A stretch of 58,396 nt of DNA, taken from Candidatus Anaerobiospirillum stercoravium. GTDB lineage: Bacteria > Pseudomonadota > Gammaproteobacteria > Enterobacterales > Succinivibrionaceae. The position numbers were made by a program, and so were the translations under genes. The notes below the pieces were generated by a model. It did no database searches, was not told the origin of the DNA, and was given only the letters and a program-made list of their open reading frames with translations. Shown one piece after another: positions 20,509 through 28,047 of this stretch; positions within the stretch are counted from its first letter, which is position 1, and each line of letters begins with the position of its first letter. Where the stretch lies: the NCBI GenBank assembly GCA_019113025.1, contig DXIF01000020.1, positions 1 through 58,396 on the forward strand, read 5' to 3'.

Positions 20509-21483
20509 TTACTTGCAAGCTGGACGCTGACGGATGTGGAAGGCAAAGCCGCCAATCTCGTCCTTTAAGTAGGCAGTGACTAACTTGCCCTTAGCGTCGT
20601 ACATGAAGTTGGACTCGTCGAACTCAACGCCCTTGCGCTTTAACATGGCCATAGCGCGGCGTAAGTCGCGGGTGTCAACGCAGATGTGGCCGTGGGTGCC
20701 GACAAATGGCTTCTTCATGACTTCAACTAAGTTGCCGCTAAAGAAGGAGATGTCGCCCTCACGCTTGTCGGTGCCAAATAAGGCGGCGATCTGGTCGGTA
20801 ACGGAACCGGCATTATCTGGGTCACCGGCGTTGATGCCGACGTGGCCGACGCTGAAGTCCATGACCTGAGCTACGATCTGCTGGCACAGCTTGGTGATGC
20901 CGTCCCAATCCTTAGCCTTGACCAGCTTGGAAGGTGGGACAAAGCTACCGCCCACAGCGGCAACGTTGGGCAGGTCTAAGTAATCAGTTAAGTTGCCCAG
21001 GCCAACGCCCCCGGTTGGGACGAACTTCATGGCGCCAAAAGGGCCGGCGAGAGCCTTTAAGGTGTTGATGCCACCATAGGCCTCAGCTGGGAAGAATTTG
21101 ACCACCTTCAGACCAAAGTTCATGGCCTCTTCGATGTCAGATGGAACCACGGTGCCAGGGCAAACTGGGACATTGTTCTTAACGCACCAGTCGACGACCT
21201 TAGCATTGAAGCCTGGGGTGATCACGAACTTACCGCCATTATCTACGGTCTCTTTGGCGTGGTCGATATCGTGGACGGTACCCGAGCCGACGATAATCTC
21301 AGGCACTTCCTTAGCCATGCGCTTAATGGCCTCGCCACCTGCGGTCGTACGGAAAGTAACCTCGGCAATTGGGATACCACCGGCGACTAAGGCGCGAGCT
21401 AAAGGCACGGCGTCATTAGGGTCGTCTAAGGTGACCAGCGGAACAATACCGTATTCGCCAATGCGCTCAAAAATATCAGACAT
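20509..21483 (-). CDS. eda: KDPG/KHG aldolase fused to a VOC-like domain
   Basis: 324 residues. The first roughly 205 are a class I 2-keto-3-deoxy-6-phosphogluconate / 4-hydroxy-2-oxoglutarate aldolase: PLVTLDDPNDAVPLARALVAGG, AEVTFRT, the catalytic Glu region, and the Schiff-base Lys in GLKVVKFFPAEAYGG. The product is pyruvate plus glyceraldehyde-3-P. The last 115 residues (from MDFSVGHVGINAGDPDNA) look like a glyoxalase/VOC domain, with GHVGI, GHICVDTRDL and a closing GGFAFHIRQ. A longer open frame exists, but ATG 21483 with AGAGGA 6 nt upstream gives the family start MSDIFERIGEYGIVPLV. kdgK lies upstream on the same strand. Confidence 0.92.
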   Translation of the reverse strand: MSDIFERIGEYGIVPLVTLDDPNDAVPLARALVAGGIPIAEVTFRTTAGGEAIKRMAKEVPEIIVGSGTVHDIDHAKETVDNGGKFVITPGFNAKVVDWCVKNNVPVCPGTVVPSDIEEAMNFGLKVVKFFPAEAYGGINTLKALAGPFGAMKFVPTGGVGLGNLTDYLDLPNVAAVGGSFVPPSKLVKAKDWDGITKLCQQIVAQVMDFSVGHVGINAGDPDNAGSVTDQIAALFGTDKREGDISFFSGNLVEVMKKPFVGTHGHICVDTRDLRRAMAMLKRKGVEFDESNFMYDAKGKLVTAYLKDEIGGFAFHIRQRPACK

Positions 21484-21801
21484 GTCAAATCCTCTGCTAC
21501 AAAGCGCGACCGCGCTCTGTGTTCGTGGTTTGGGGCCAGGGGCCTTGGGGCGCAACCCAAAAGCAAGCAGACAGCACTCACAAAGCACTCACAAAGCAAT
21601 CCGCAAGCCCTCAGGTCACGCCGCAAGGCCCGAAGGTGCCCCACCTTCTTGCGCACAACCTTGTCTCGGCGCAGAGGAGGTAAGGCAGGAGAAAACAATA
21701 TTCAGCTTAACACAGCTCAGGCGCGCGCCTGAACCCTGAGCCGCAGCACGCCAAGTAGTGTGCGCCTAAAGCGCAACGCATGCCTACAGTGCAACGCATG
21801 C
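21484..21801. other. Intergenic region between kdgK and eda
   Basis: 318 bp with no gene. It holds the 18-bp duplication listed next and a CACAAAGCACTCACAAAGCA stutter at about 21579-21598. No convincing terminator, so kdgK and eda may be co-transcribed. Confidence 0.5.
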
Positions 21802-21808
21802 CTACAGT
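21773..21808. repeat. 18-bp tandem duplication overlapping the kdgK 3' end
   Basis: GCAACGCATGCCTACAGT at 21773-21790 is repeated at 21791-21808, where it includes the kdgK stop codon and last codons; a third partial copy continues into the gene. The intergenic repeat therefore appears to have expanded from coding sequence. Confidence 0.85.
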
Positions 21809-22758
21809 GCAACGCGCTGATGGCTGTCCATGAAAGCCTTTAACAGCTCTGGGGTTGGCAGGCCTTCGTTGTCACCGGAGAAGGTGCACTGGATGGCACC
21901 AATGGCGCAGCCGCGCTCAGCGGCTTGCTCTAAGCTTAAGCCTTCCATTAAACCGGTTAAGACGCCGCAGGCAAAGCCGTCACCGGCACCGACGGTATCG
22001 ACCACCTTATCGATGATAAAGCCTGGGACGGTGGTCTCTGAAGAGCCATTGCGGACCAAGGCGCCCTTCGGGCCTAACTTGGTGACGACCATCTTGGCGC
22101 CTAAGGATTGGTAGAAATCGTTAATCTTATGGGCATCCTCGCTGCCGCATAAGATCTTGCCCTCACCCTCGCCCGGCAGCACTAAGTCAGCATAGGTCGC
22201 CAGCTCATTTAAGGTCTTAACCATGACCTCTTGGGATGGCCACAGCTGTGGACGTAAGTTCGGGTCAAAGGAGATAAAGAGGTTAGCCTCGCGCGCCTTC
22301 TTGATGAGGGTCATCATGGCCGCGCGGGTCGAGTCGGTTAAAGCGGGGAAGATGCCGGTTAAGTGCACATGCGAGAACTTGGAGAAATCGATATGCTCAA
22401 CGTCATCTGGGGATAAGGCCGAAGCGGCCGAGCCCTTACGGAAATAGAAAATCTCAGGGTCGCCCTTGGAGACCTTGCTCTTTAACATGAAGCCGGTGGT
22501 ACGCTCCTTGGTGTACAGGACGTTGCCATCATCAATCTTATTGTTACGTAAGGTGCGGGCAATGAGTTTGCCAAATGGATCATCACCAAGCTTGGTCAAA
22601 TAAGACACATAGTGTCCCAGGCGCGCCGCGCCCGTTGCGACGTTGAACTCAGCGCCTGCTACCGCCAGCGAATAGCCTTCAACGCTATCGAGCGAACCCT
22701 CGCTTTGCGCAATCAATAAGCCCATTGGCTCGCCTGCCAGCAATAAACCCTTGGCCAT
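21802..22758 (-). CDS. kdgK: 2-keto-3-deoxygluconate kinase
   Basis: 318-residue PfkB/ribokinase-family kinase that phosphorylates KDG to KDPG, the substrate of the neighbouring aldolase. Seen: N-terminal GAEFNVATGAARLG (sugar-binding G-x-N-A region), FDPNLRPQLWP in the middle typical of KdgK, and the catalytic DTVGAGDGFACGVLTGL with the general-base Asp. AGGAGTGTGAG precedes the ATG. With eda downstream it gives catabolism of uronates or gluconates to pyruvate and G3P. Other PfkB sugar kinases are possible, but the eda pairing favours kdgK. Confidence 0.92.
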   Translation of the reverse strand: MAKGLLLAGEPMGLLIAQSEGSLDSVEGYSLAVAGAEFNVATGAARLGHYVSYLTKLGDDPFGKLIARTLRNNKIDDGNVLYTKERTTGFMLKSKVSKGDPEIFYFRKGSAASALSPDDVEHIDFSKFSHVHLTGIFPALTDSTRAAMMTLIKKAREANLFISFDPNLRPQLWPSQEVMVKTLNELATYADLVLPGEGEGKILCGSEDAHKINDFYQSLGAKMVVTKLGPKGALVRNGSSETTVPGFIIDKVVDTVGAGDGFACGVLTGLMEGLSLEQAAERGCAIGAIQCTFSGDNEGLPTPELLKAFMDSHQRVAL

Positions 22759-23416
22759 CTCACACTCCTAAAAACTCAGAACTCATAAGAACTCAAAACG
22801 CCCTGCGCCGCTCCCACTCATTCCCCCATCAAGGTTCACCCATCAAGGTTTACCCAGCAAGAGGTGAGGGTTGCCTGAGCGTCAAGACTTGCCGGAGCTC
22901 AAGCTTGGTTATTACGTAACACACCCGATCGGCAAAGCTCACAAGTCAGCACCCACAGCACCGCTTTGCGCTTCCACCGCGCCCCACTACGAGCCCAAGC
23001 GCTCTTACAAATATTCCAATCTTAGCGGCAAAAGCCGCACGCTAAAGGGGCATTTCTCACAAAACCAAAAAAACAAAAGCCCCCGGTTTTATCCTCTCAT
23101 GCTAATCAGCTCCCCGTCACTTGTAAACTAGTATGTCAGCTAAACCAAACACACCTCACAAAACGCATCTTAAGCGCCCCAACACCTGACCAAACCTCCC
23201 ACCTTGTTCCCATCCCGCTGCCCCTTTGTGCCCCATTGTGCCTAGCGCCCACCTCAGCCGCGCCCAGCTTGTGGCCAAAGCTTGACTGAGCGGGCGCAAC
23301 TAAGCGAGCGCAGCCGCGCGGCGCGCAATTTGTGACCAAATGACACAAATTCCCAAGAGTGGGCTAACTTTAGTTTGTTACAATCACAGGCAAACCTTTT
23401 CTCTTAGGAGTCATAT
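22759..23416. other. Intergenic region between kdgK and the Bax-inhibitor-like gene
   Basis: 658 bp separating divergent genes. It has small duplications (CCCATCAAGGTT at about 22828 and 22841). A TGT-TACAAT extended -10 at 23376-23384 is a reasonable promoter for the downstream plus-strand gene, 33 bp before its start. No gene is supported. Confidence 0.5.
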
Positions 23417-24169
23417 ATGGCGCTTTCCAATCCTGCCATGGGTGTGCTCAACCGTGCTGCCTCAGGTGAGTTTAACTTCGGCGGCTTAGGTGATACAGCC
23501 ACCTTATCAGGCACCACGACCAAGTCCATCCTCTTGGTCGCCATTACCTTTATCGTGGGCTATGCCAGCATGATCTATAGCTTAGGCTATATCATCGAGC
23601 ACAATGGCGCGTCCCCTAACCTCTTGATGTATGGTTCGATCATCGCCGCCGTAGTGGTCGCTATGATCACCATCTTCAAGCCTGAGGCCTCCCCTTTCAC
23701 GGCACCAGCTTACGCCGTCTGTGAGGGCGCTGGCCTGGGCACCTTATCGGCCTTCTTTGAGCTCAGATACCCTGGCATCGTCGCCACGGCGGTCATGTCG
23801 ACCTTTGTCGTCTTAATGGCGATGCTGGCCTTATGGAAGTTCCGCATCATCGTGCCAACCGCACGCTTCCGTAGCGTTGTGATGGGCGCCACCTGCGGTA
23901 TTGCCATTCTGTACTTATTGAACTTTGTCTTACGTCTATTTGACATCCCGCTGTTACCAAGCACTGGCGGCTTGGCCATCGCCATTTCGCTCATCGTCTG
24001 CACCATTGCCGCTTTAAACTTAGTCTTAGACTTCGACATGATTGAGCAATCGGTCAACGAAGGCCTGCCAAAGTACTTTGAGTACTACTGCTCGTTCTCG
24101 CTGTTAGTCACCATTTGCTGGCTCTACCTCGAGATCTTACGACTCCTGTCGATCTCCAATCGCGAGTAG
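23417..24169 (+). CDS. Bax inhibitor-1-like integral membrane protein (BaxI_1 family)
   Basis: 250 residues with about seven hydrophobic segments (first near 38-60). It starts MALSNPAMGVLNRAA, the S-x-NPA motif of the BaxI_1 (PF12811) branch of the BI-1/YccA superfamily. It ends with the family signature LDFDMIEQSVNEGLPKYFEYYCSFSLLVTICWLYLEILRLL, including the paired acidic residues thought to gate ion leak. Role in bacteria: inner-membrane protein of uncertain function, possibly pH-dependent Ca2+ leak or modulation of membrane proteolysis. CTTAGGAG lies 9 nt before the ATG. Single-gene unit with a terminator downstream. Confidence 0.88.
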   Translation: MALSNPAMGVLNRAASGEFNFGGLGDTATLSGTTTKSILLVAITFIVGYASMIYSLGYIIEHNGASPNLLMYGSIIAAVVVAMITIFKPEASPFTAPAYAVCEGAGLGTLSAFFELRYPGIVATAVMSTFVVLMAMLALWKFRIIVPTARFRSVVMGATCGIAILYLLNFVLRLFDIPLLPSTGGLAIAISLIVCTIAALNLVLDFDMIEQSVNEGLPKYFEYYCSFSLLVTICWLYLEILRLLSISNRE

Positions 24170-24178
24170 TACGCAGCA

Positions 24179-24275
24179 GTTAACGCAGGAGTTAACGCAG
24201 CACAGTTAACTTCCCAGAAGTTAACTCCGCAGTAGTTAACCCCGCAGTAGTTAACCCCGCAGAGGTTAACTTCCC
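24179..24275. repeat. 15-bp GTTAAC tandem array, seven copies
   Basis: GTTAAC occurs at 24179, 24191, 24205, 24220, 24235, 24250 and 24265. Spacing is 12, 14, then four times 15 bp, with the consensus unit GTTAACCCCGCAGTA. It begins just after the stop codon of the Bax-inhibitor-like gene. Confidence 0.92.
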
Positions 24276-24354
24276 CTGTGCCCCAAATCTAAGCACAAGT
24301 GGCCACCTAAACCGGTGGAATTTGCGTTGAGCGGGCACAACTTCATAAGATGAG

Positions 24355-24380
24355 AGGGCGTCCAGAGGACGCCCTTGTCA
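24355..24380 (+). terminator. Hairpin between the BaxI gene and pheA
   Basis: AGGGCGTCC (24355-24363) / GGACGCCCT (24367-24375) with loop AGA, followed by TGTCATAT. It probably ends the upstream transcript; the T tract is poor. I looked for a Phe-rich leader peptide that would make it a pheA attenuator and saw none. Confidence 0.65.
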
Positions 24381-24458
24381 TATCTGCGCTCTGAACCCTA
24401 GGTGCCCCCAACTAACAGCACCAACTTGGTACCGAGCGCGCGCCGCCTTGGAGGATTC

Positions 24459-25655
24459 ATGCGCGATTTACTGGAGTGTCGTGATGCCATTGATGCCATC
24501 GACAGTGAAATCATCTCCCTGCTACAACAGCGCCAAGAGGTCGCGCGCGATGTCGCTCGCTACAAATTAGCCCACAACCAAGGCATCGTAGATAAGCGCC
24601 GCGAAGGCCAAAAGCTGAGCGCCTTAATGGGCAAGGCAGTTGCCGCCGGGATTAGCCCGAGCATGGTCCATGACGTCTATGAGCTCATCATGGCCGCCAC
24701 TGTGTCTTATGAGCAAAGCTATATCGTCGCTGCGGTCAATGGCAAGGACGTCACCCGCTCGACCTCGGTGGCCTACCTTGGCACTAAGGGCACCTACTCC
24801 CATCTTGCGACCCACCGCTTCTTTGAGGCCTACGAAGGGCGCATGGACGAGCACAGCTGCGCCTCCTTTGATGAAATCGTAGCCTTGGTCGAAAACGGCA
24901 CTTGTGAGTACGGCGTGTTGCCGATTGAAAACTCCAACTCCGGATCCATCAACGAGGCGGTCGACACCATGCAGTCGATGACCGCTCATATCGTGGGAGA
25001 AATCTTCTACCCCATCGACCACTCAATCTTAGCCCTGCCGCACGACGCCACCGCAGCCACGCAGCAGACGGGCTCGGCCGAGGTCGACTACAGCCAAATC
25101 AAGACCATCTACTCGCACCCGCAGCCGGTGGCCCAATGCTCCAAGTTCTTAAAGGAGCACTTAAGCCACGCCCAGATCATCTACACCCATGCCTCCTCGG
25201 ATGCCATGGCCAAAATCACGGAGCTCGGTGACCCCAGCGCGGTGGCGCTCGGCTCGATGCACGCGGCGCGCTACTACGACCTCCAGCCCCTCGTGAGCGA
25301 CATTGCCAACAATAAGAGCAATTACACCCGCTTCATCGTCTTAAGCAAGACGCCGCTGACCATTCCTAACAACCTCGCGGCTAAGACCTCGCTCTTGTTC
25401 AGCACCAAAAAGTACACCCCTGGCTCGCTCATTGCCGTGCTCAACGAGTTTAGCGCTCACAACATCAACCTCACCAAGCTCTACTCGCGCCCCATGGAGA
25501 CCAAGAGCCGCGAGGTCTGGGAGGAAATCTTCTTTGCTGACGTTGAGGCTAACCTCGATACCCCAGTGATGCAAGAAATCCTAGCGCGCCTCAAAGAGCA
25601 CACCACCAACCTCAAGGTCCTAGGCTGCTACCTCTCCGCTGAGCGCGCCCAATAG
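24459..25655 (+). CDS. pheA: Bifunctional chorismate mutase / prephenate dehydratase
   Basis: 398 residues, P-protein of phenylalanine synthesis (chorismate to prephenate to phenylpyruvate). Residues 1-90: AroQ chorismate mutase (CRDAIDAIDSEIISLLQQRQEVARDVARYK). Residues about 104-290: prephenate dehydratase, with VAYLGTKGTYSHLA, CEYGVLPIENSNSGSINE and the NYTRF catalytic Thr motif. Residues about 310-398: ACT regulatory domain with PGSLIAVLNEF. The second Phe-binding motif, ESRP in E. coli, reads YSRP here (Tyr342). An in-frame start lies 19 codons upstream, but ATG 24459 follows GGAGG by 4 nt and gives the family N-terminus. Single gene. Confidence 0.96.
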   Translation: MRDLLECRDAIDAIDSEIISLLQQRQEVARDVARYKLAHNQGIVDKRREGQKLSALMGKAVAAGISPSMVHDVYELIMAATVSYEQSYIVAAVNGKDVTRSTSVAYLGTKGTYSHLATHRFFEAYEGRMDEHSCASFDEIVALVENGTCEYGVLPIENSNSGSINEAVDTMQSMTAHIVGEIFYPIDHSILALPHDATAATQQTGSAEVDYSQIKTIYSHPQPVAQCSKFLKEHLSHAQIIYTHASSDAMAKITELGDPSAVALGSMHAARYYDLQPLVSDIANNKSNYTRFIVLSKTPLTIPNNLAAKTSLLFSTKKYTPGSLIAVLNEFSAHNINLTKLYSRPMETKSREVWEEIFFADVEANLDTPVMQEILARLKEHTTNLKVLGCYLSAERAQ

Positions 25656-25925
25656 GCAGCGCCCAACAGCGCAGCCAACGCCCTCTTAACTGAGCCCAGT
25701 TTCCGCCCCGTCCACGACAGGGGCTCCGTAAAAATGTAAGACGCGGCTTGGTGTGATATGCACCTTCGGTTAAGCCAAACTCAATGATTGCGTTATTTGA
25801 GCTGTTCTTGCGGTTGACCTGCAGCTCTGACATTAGGCGCAAAATGCAAATTTACGGGGCTCCGGCATACTCTAGGGCAAAATGTGCTCGCCTAAACAGG
25901 CGTAAGCTGATGCCGATGATAGAGC

Positions 25926-26711
25926 TTAGAAACTCAACTCCTCGCCATCATTGGGCACATAAAGCTGTGTTAACTCATGCTCTTTGGCAAAAGCTCGCAA
26001 CAAAGGCCGAGTGACCGTGGCATGAGATACCCCTTCGACGTGGGTAGCAATCACCTTAAGCTGCGGATAATCTTGCATTAAGGCCAACACATCATACTGA
26101 TTCATGATGATGAGATGACCTAACGGGAATTGAGCTCCCCCAGCGTTTACGGCAATAATACTAGGCTTAAAGTGCTCTAGGGCCTCCTTAACCTCAGGGC
26201 TATAGACCGTATCGCCTGCTAAATATAGGCGCTGCGGCTCAAGGTCACTTGAGAAGACCACCCCACAAGCATCGAGCGTTATATCCACAACTTTGCTCAT
26301 GCTCTTACTCGTTAAGCAGCTAATGCCATGGTCACACTTGGTGCGATACAAGGTCACACGGTCAAACCCAATTCCCTGAGCACTGAGCACGCGGACATCG
26401 CTAAAGCCAAAGCGGAGCAAAACCTCAGCATCGACTTCATTTTGGCAAAACAGGGGCAACGAGCGCGGCAGCACCTTCAAGGCAACCTCATCGCAGTGAT
26501 CAAAGTGCAAATGGGTCAGGATAACGGCATCAACCGCCAAGATATCTTCAATGGCACAAGGGAGCGGACAATCAGGATTGCCTCGGCCCGTGCTGGTAGT
26601 AAAAGGCACGTCCGGATAAGCGCCAACTTCTGCCAACATCGGGTCAATTAAGAAGCGCTTACCGCCAAAAGTAATAATGCTACTTGCGCTACGAATTTGC
26701 TGAAATCTCAT
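25926..26711 (-). CDS. MBL-fold metallohydrolase, MerR-controlled
   Basis: 261 residues of the UlaG/YtnP-like beta-lactamase fold. The metal motif is THLHFDHCD, with a later Asp in LAGDTVYSPEV and a His in ATHVEGVSHATVT. The N-terminus MRFQQIRSASSIITFGGKRFLIDPML is typical of L-ascorbate-6-P lactonase-like proteins; the substrate cannot be named. An upstream in-frame start would add 17 residues, but ATG 26711 with AGGAGGG 8 nt before it fits better. It is divergent from a MerR regulator. Between them is a promoter of MerR-activated geometry (26781-26811) reading into this gene, so it is probably induced by that regulator's signal. Confidence 0.82.
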   Translation of the reverse strand: MRFQQIRSASSIITFGGKRFLIDPMLAEVGAYPDVPFTTSTGRGNPDCPLPCAIEDILAVDAVILTHLHFDHCDEVALKVLPRSLPLFCQNEVDAEVLLRFGFSDVRVLSAQGIGFDRVTLYRTKCDHGISCLTSKSMSKVVDITLDACGVVFSSDLEPQRLYLAGDTVYSPEVKEALEHFKPSIIAVNAGGAQFPLGHLIIMNQYDVLALMQDYPQLKVIATHVEGVSHATVTRPLLRAFAKEHELTQLYVPNDGEELSF

Positions 26712-26780
26712 CAAAAGAGCCCTCCTCAACTGTGTCCCCAATCGGTAGTAACAACGGGACATAACTGCAATAATGGGATT

Positions 26781-26811
26781 ATGATAAAAGCTCTAGTTAC
26801 TTGAGCTTCAA
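26781..26811 (-). promoter_or_regulatory. MerR-type promoter with 19-bp spacer and operator dyad
   Basis: Read on the minus strand: -35 TTGAAG (26811-26806), a 19-bp spacer, -10 TATCAT (26786-26781). The spacer overlaps an interrupted dyad seen on plus as GCTCTAGTTACTTGAGC (26790-26806), close in form to the SoxR operator. An over-long 19-bp spacer holding the operator is the hallmark of MerR-activated promoters. The MBL gene starts about 70 bp downstream. Confidence 0.75.
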
Positions 26812-26838
26812 GCCTTATTTGCCGCAAAGGAGAGCTCT

Positions 26839-27222
26839 ATGCTGAAGATTGGCGAACTGTCCAAGCTAACCGGCTGTCCCATCCCGAGGATTCGTTTCTA
26901 TGAGCAAAAGGGACTATTGCCCCGGCCTGAACGCTCTTTAGGCGGGCAACGCCTTTACGATGAGCGAGCGGTCGAGCGCTTACACTTCATCACTAATTGT
27001 CGCGCCAATGGTATGAAACTGGAGTGTATTGCGCGCTTTATTGAGTTTGAGCAAAACCCACAAAAAGGCGATACTTGGCTGTTAGCACGCATTGATGCAT
27101 ACCTGCTACAAGCTCAGCACTACAAAGCGCAAATAGAGCAGGCTGAACGCTATCTCAAACATCTGCGTGAAAACTTCCCGCCGCTGAACTCGCTGCCAAC
27201 GACCACACCAAGGACAAGATGA
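26839..27222 (+). CDS. MerR family transcriptional regulator
   Basis: 127 residues. The N-terminal winged helix-turn-helix MLKIGELSKLTGCPIPRIRFYEQKGLLPRPERSLGGQRLYDERAVERLHFI is the MerR signature (I-R-F-Y-E-x-x-G-L-L). It is followed by a coiled dimerisation helix near 80-110 and a short tail. Cysteines at 13 and two more near 54 and 63 do not form a recognisable metal or Fe-S loop, so the effector is unknown. AAAGGAGAG lies just before the ATG. Divergent from the MBL hydrolase with an operator-like dyad between them; likely its activator (inference). Confidence 0.85.
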   Translation: MLKIGELSKLTGCPIPRIRFYEQKGLLPRPERSLGGQRLYDERAVERLHFITNCRANGMKLECIARFIEFEQNPQKGDTWLLARIDAYLLQAQHYKAQIEQAERYLKHLRENFPPLNSLPTTTPRTR

Positions 27223-27304
27223 ATTAAGTGACCTTTTGGCCCCAGACCCCAGCCCCATGCCACAATGAGGTCATATCCTTACTGTAATCTTATAAGGAGG
27301 AGCT

Positions 27305-27979
27305 ATGCCCCAAGCTGAAAGTTTCGCTGCAGCACAGCTAAGTGCAGAGCAGTCACTGCCTGAGCGCGAAGAGAGCACCTTTCTTGCGTGGATTGTGCGC
27401 ATGTCGCTCATCAAGCGCTGGGCGCTGATGCACAGCTTCCGCGAGGAGAATGTCTCCGAGCACAGCCACCAGACCGCAGTCATTGCTCACATGCTCGCGG
27501 TGATCAAAAACCGCCTCTATGGTGGGCAGGTTGACGCTAACCGCGTGGCGGTCTTAGCGCTTTATCACGAGGTCTCCGAGAGCAAGCTCCAAGACCTAAA
27601 CTCCAACACCAAGTACCTAAACCCCGAGTTTACCCGTCAGTACAAGCTCATTGAGCACAGCGCCGAGCAAGAGTGCGTCGCGACCCTACCAGAGTGCCTG
27701 CAAGCGGACTTTGCTGACCTCATCATTCAAGACCAAGTGGACGAAGAGCAAAAGGCCATCGTCAAGGCCGCCGACACCCTCGCCGCTTACATCAAGGCCA
27801 ATGATGAGTTACGATTCTCCAACCAAGAGTTTACCCACGTCAAAGAGCGCTTAGGGCGCGTGCTTGCCGACTACTGCGCGCGCATGCCCGAGGTACAGTA
27901 CTTTATGGAGCACTTCGTGCGCCTGTGCTGGGCCACGGTCGACCAACTTGCAGGCGTCGACCAAGGCCACCAACCGTAA
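27305..27979 (+). CDS. yfbR: YfbR-like 5'-deoxynucleotidase with HD-to-HE change
   Basis: 224-residue HD-superfamily protein related to E. coli YfbR, which dephosphorylates dNMPs. Conserved: LIKRWALMHSFREENVSEHSHQTAVIAHML (first metal His in SEH), the KAADTLAAYIK segment carrying the distal Asp, and the C-terminal YFMEHFV. The central motif that should read YHDASE reads YHEVSES: His88-Glu89 instead of His-Asp, while the later Glu and Asp of that loop remain. This could keep or alter metal binding. GGAGG is placed for ATG 27305. It lies 68 bp before the restriction-modification gene on the same strand. Identity as a YfbR relative is firm; activity less so. Confidence 0.8.
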   Translation: MPQAESFAAAQLSAEQSLPEREESTFLAWIVRMSLIKRWALMHSFREENVSEHSHQTAVIAHMLAVIKNRLYGGQVDANRVAVLALYHEVSESKLQDLNSNTKYLNPEFTRQYKLIEHSAEQECVATLPECLQADFADLIIQDQVDEEQKAIVKAADTLAAYIKANDELRFSNQEFTHVKERLGRVLADYCARMPEVQYFMEHFVRLCWATVDQLAGVDQGHQP

Positions 27980-28047
27980 GTTCAACGCTCCTTACAAGAT
28001 GCGCTGCTAAGCCCTCTTTGCTGGTACCCATACGATAAGGAGTGGCG

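Noticed and set aside
24355-24380. pheA attenuator
   Set aside because: No upstream leader peptide with Phe codons and no competing antiterminator; more simply the end of the Bax-inhibitor-like transcript.
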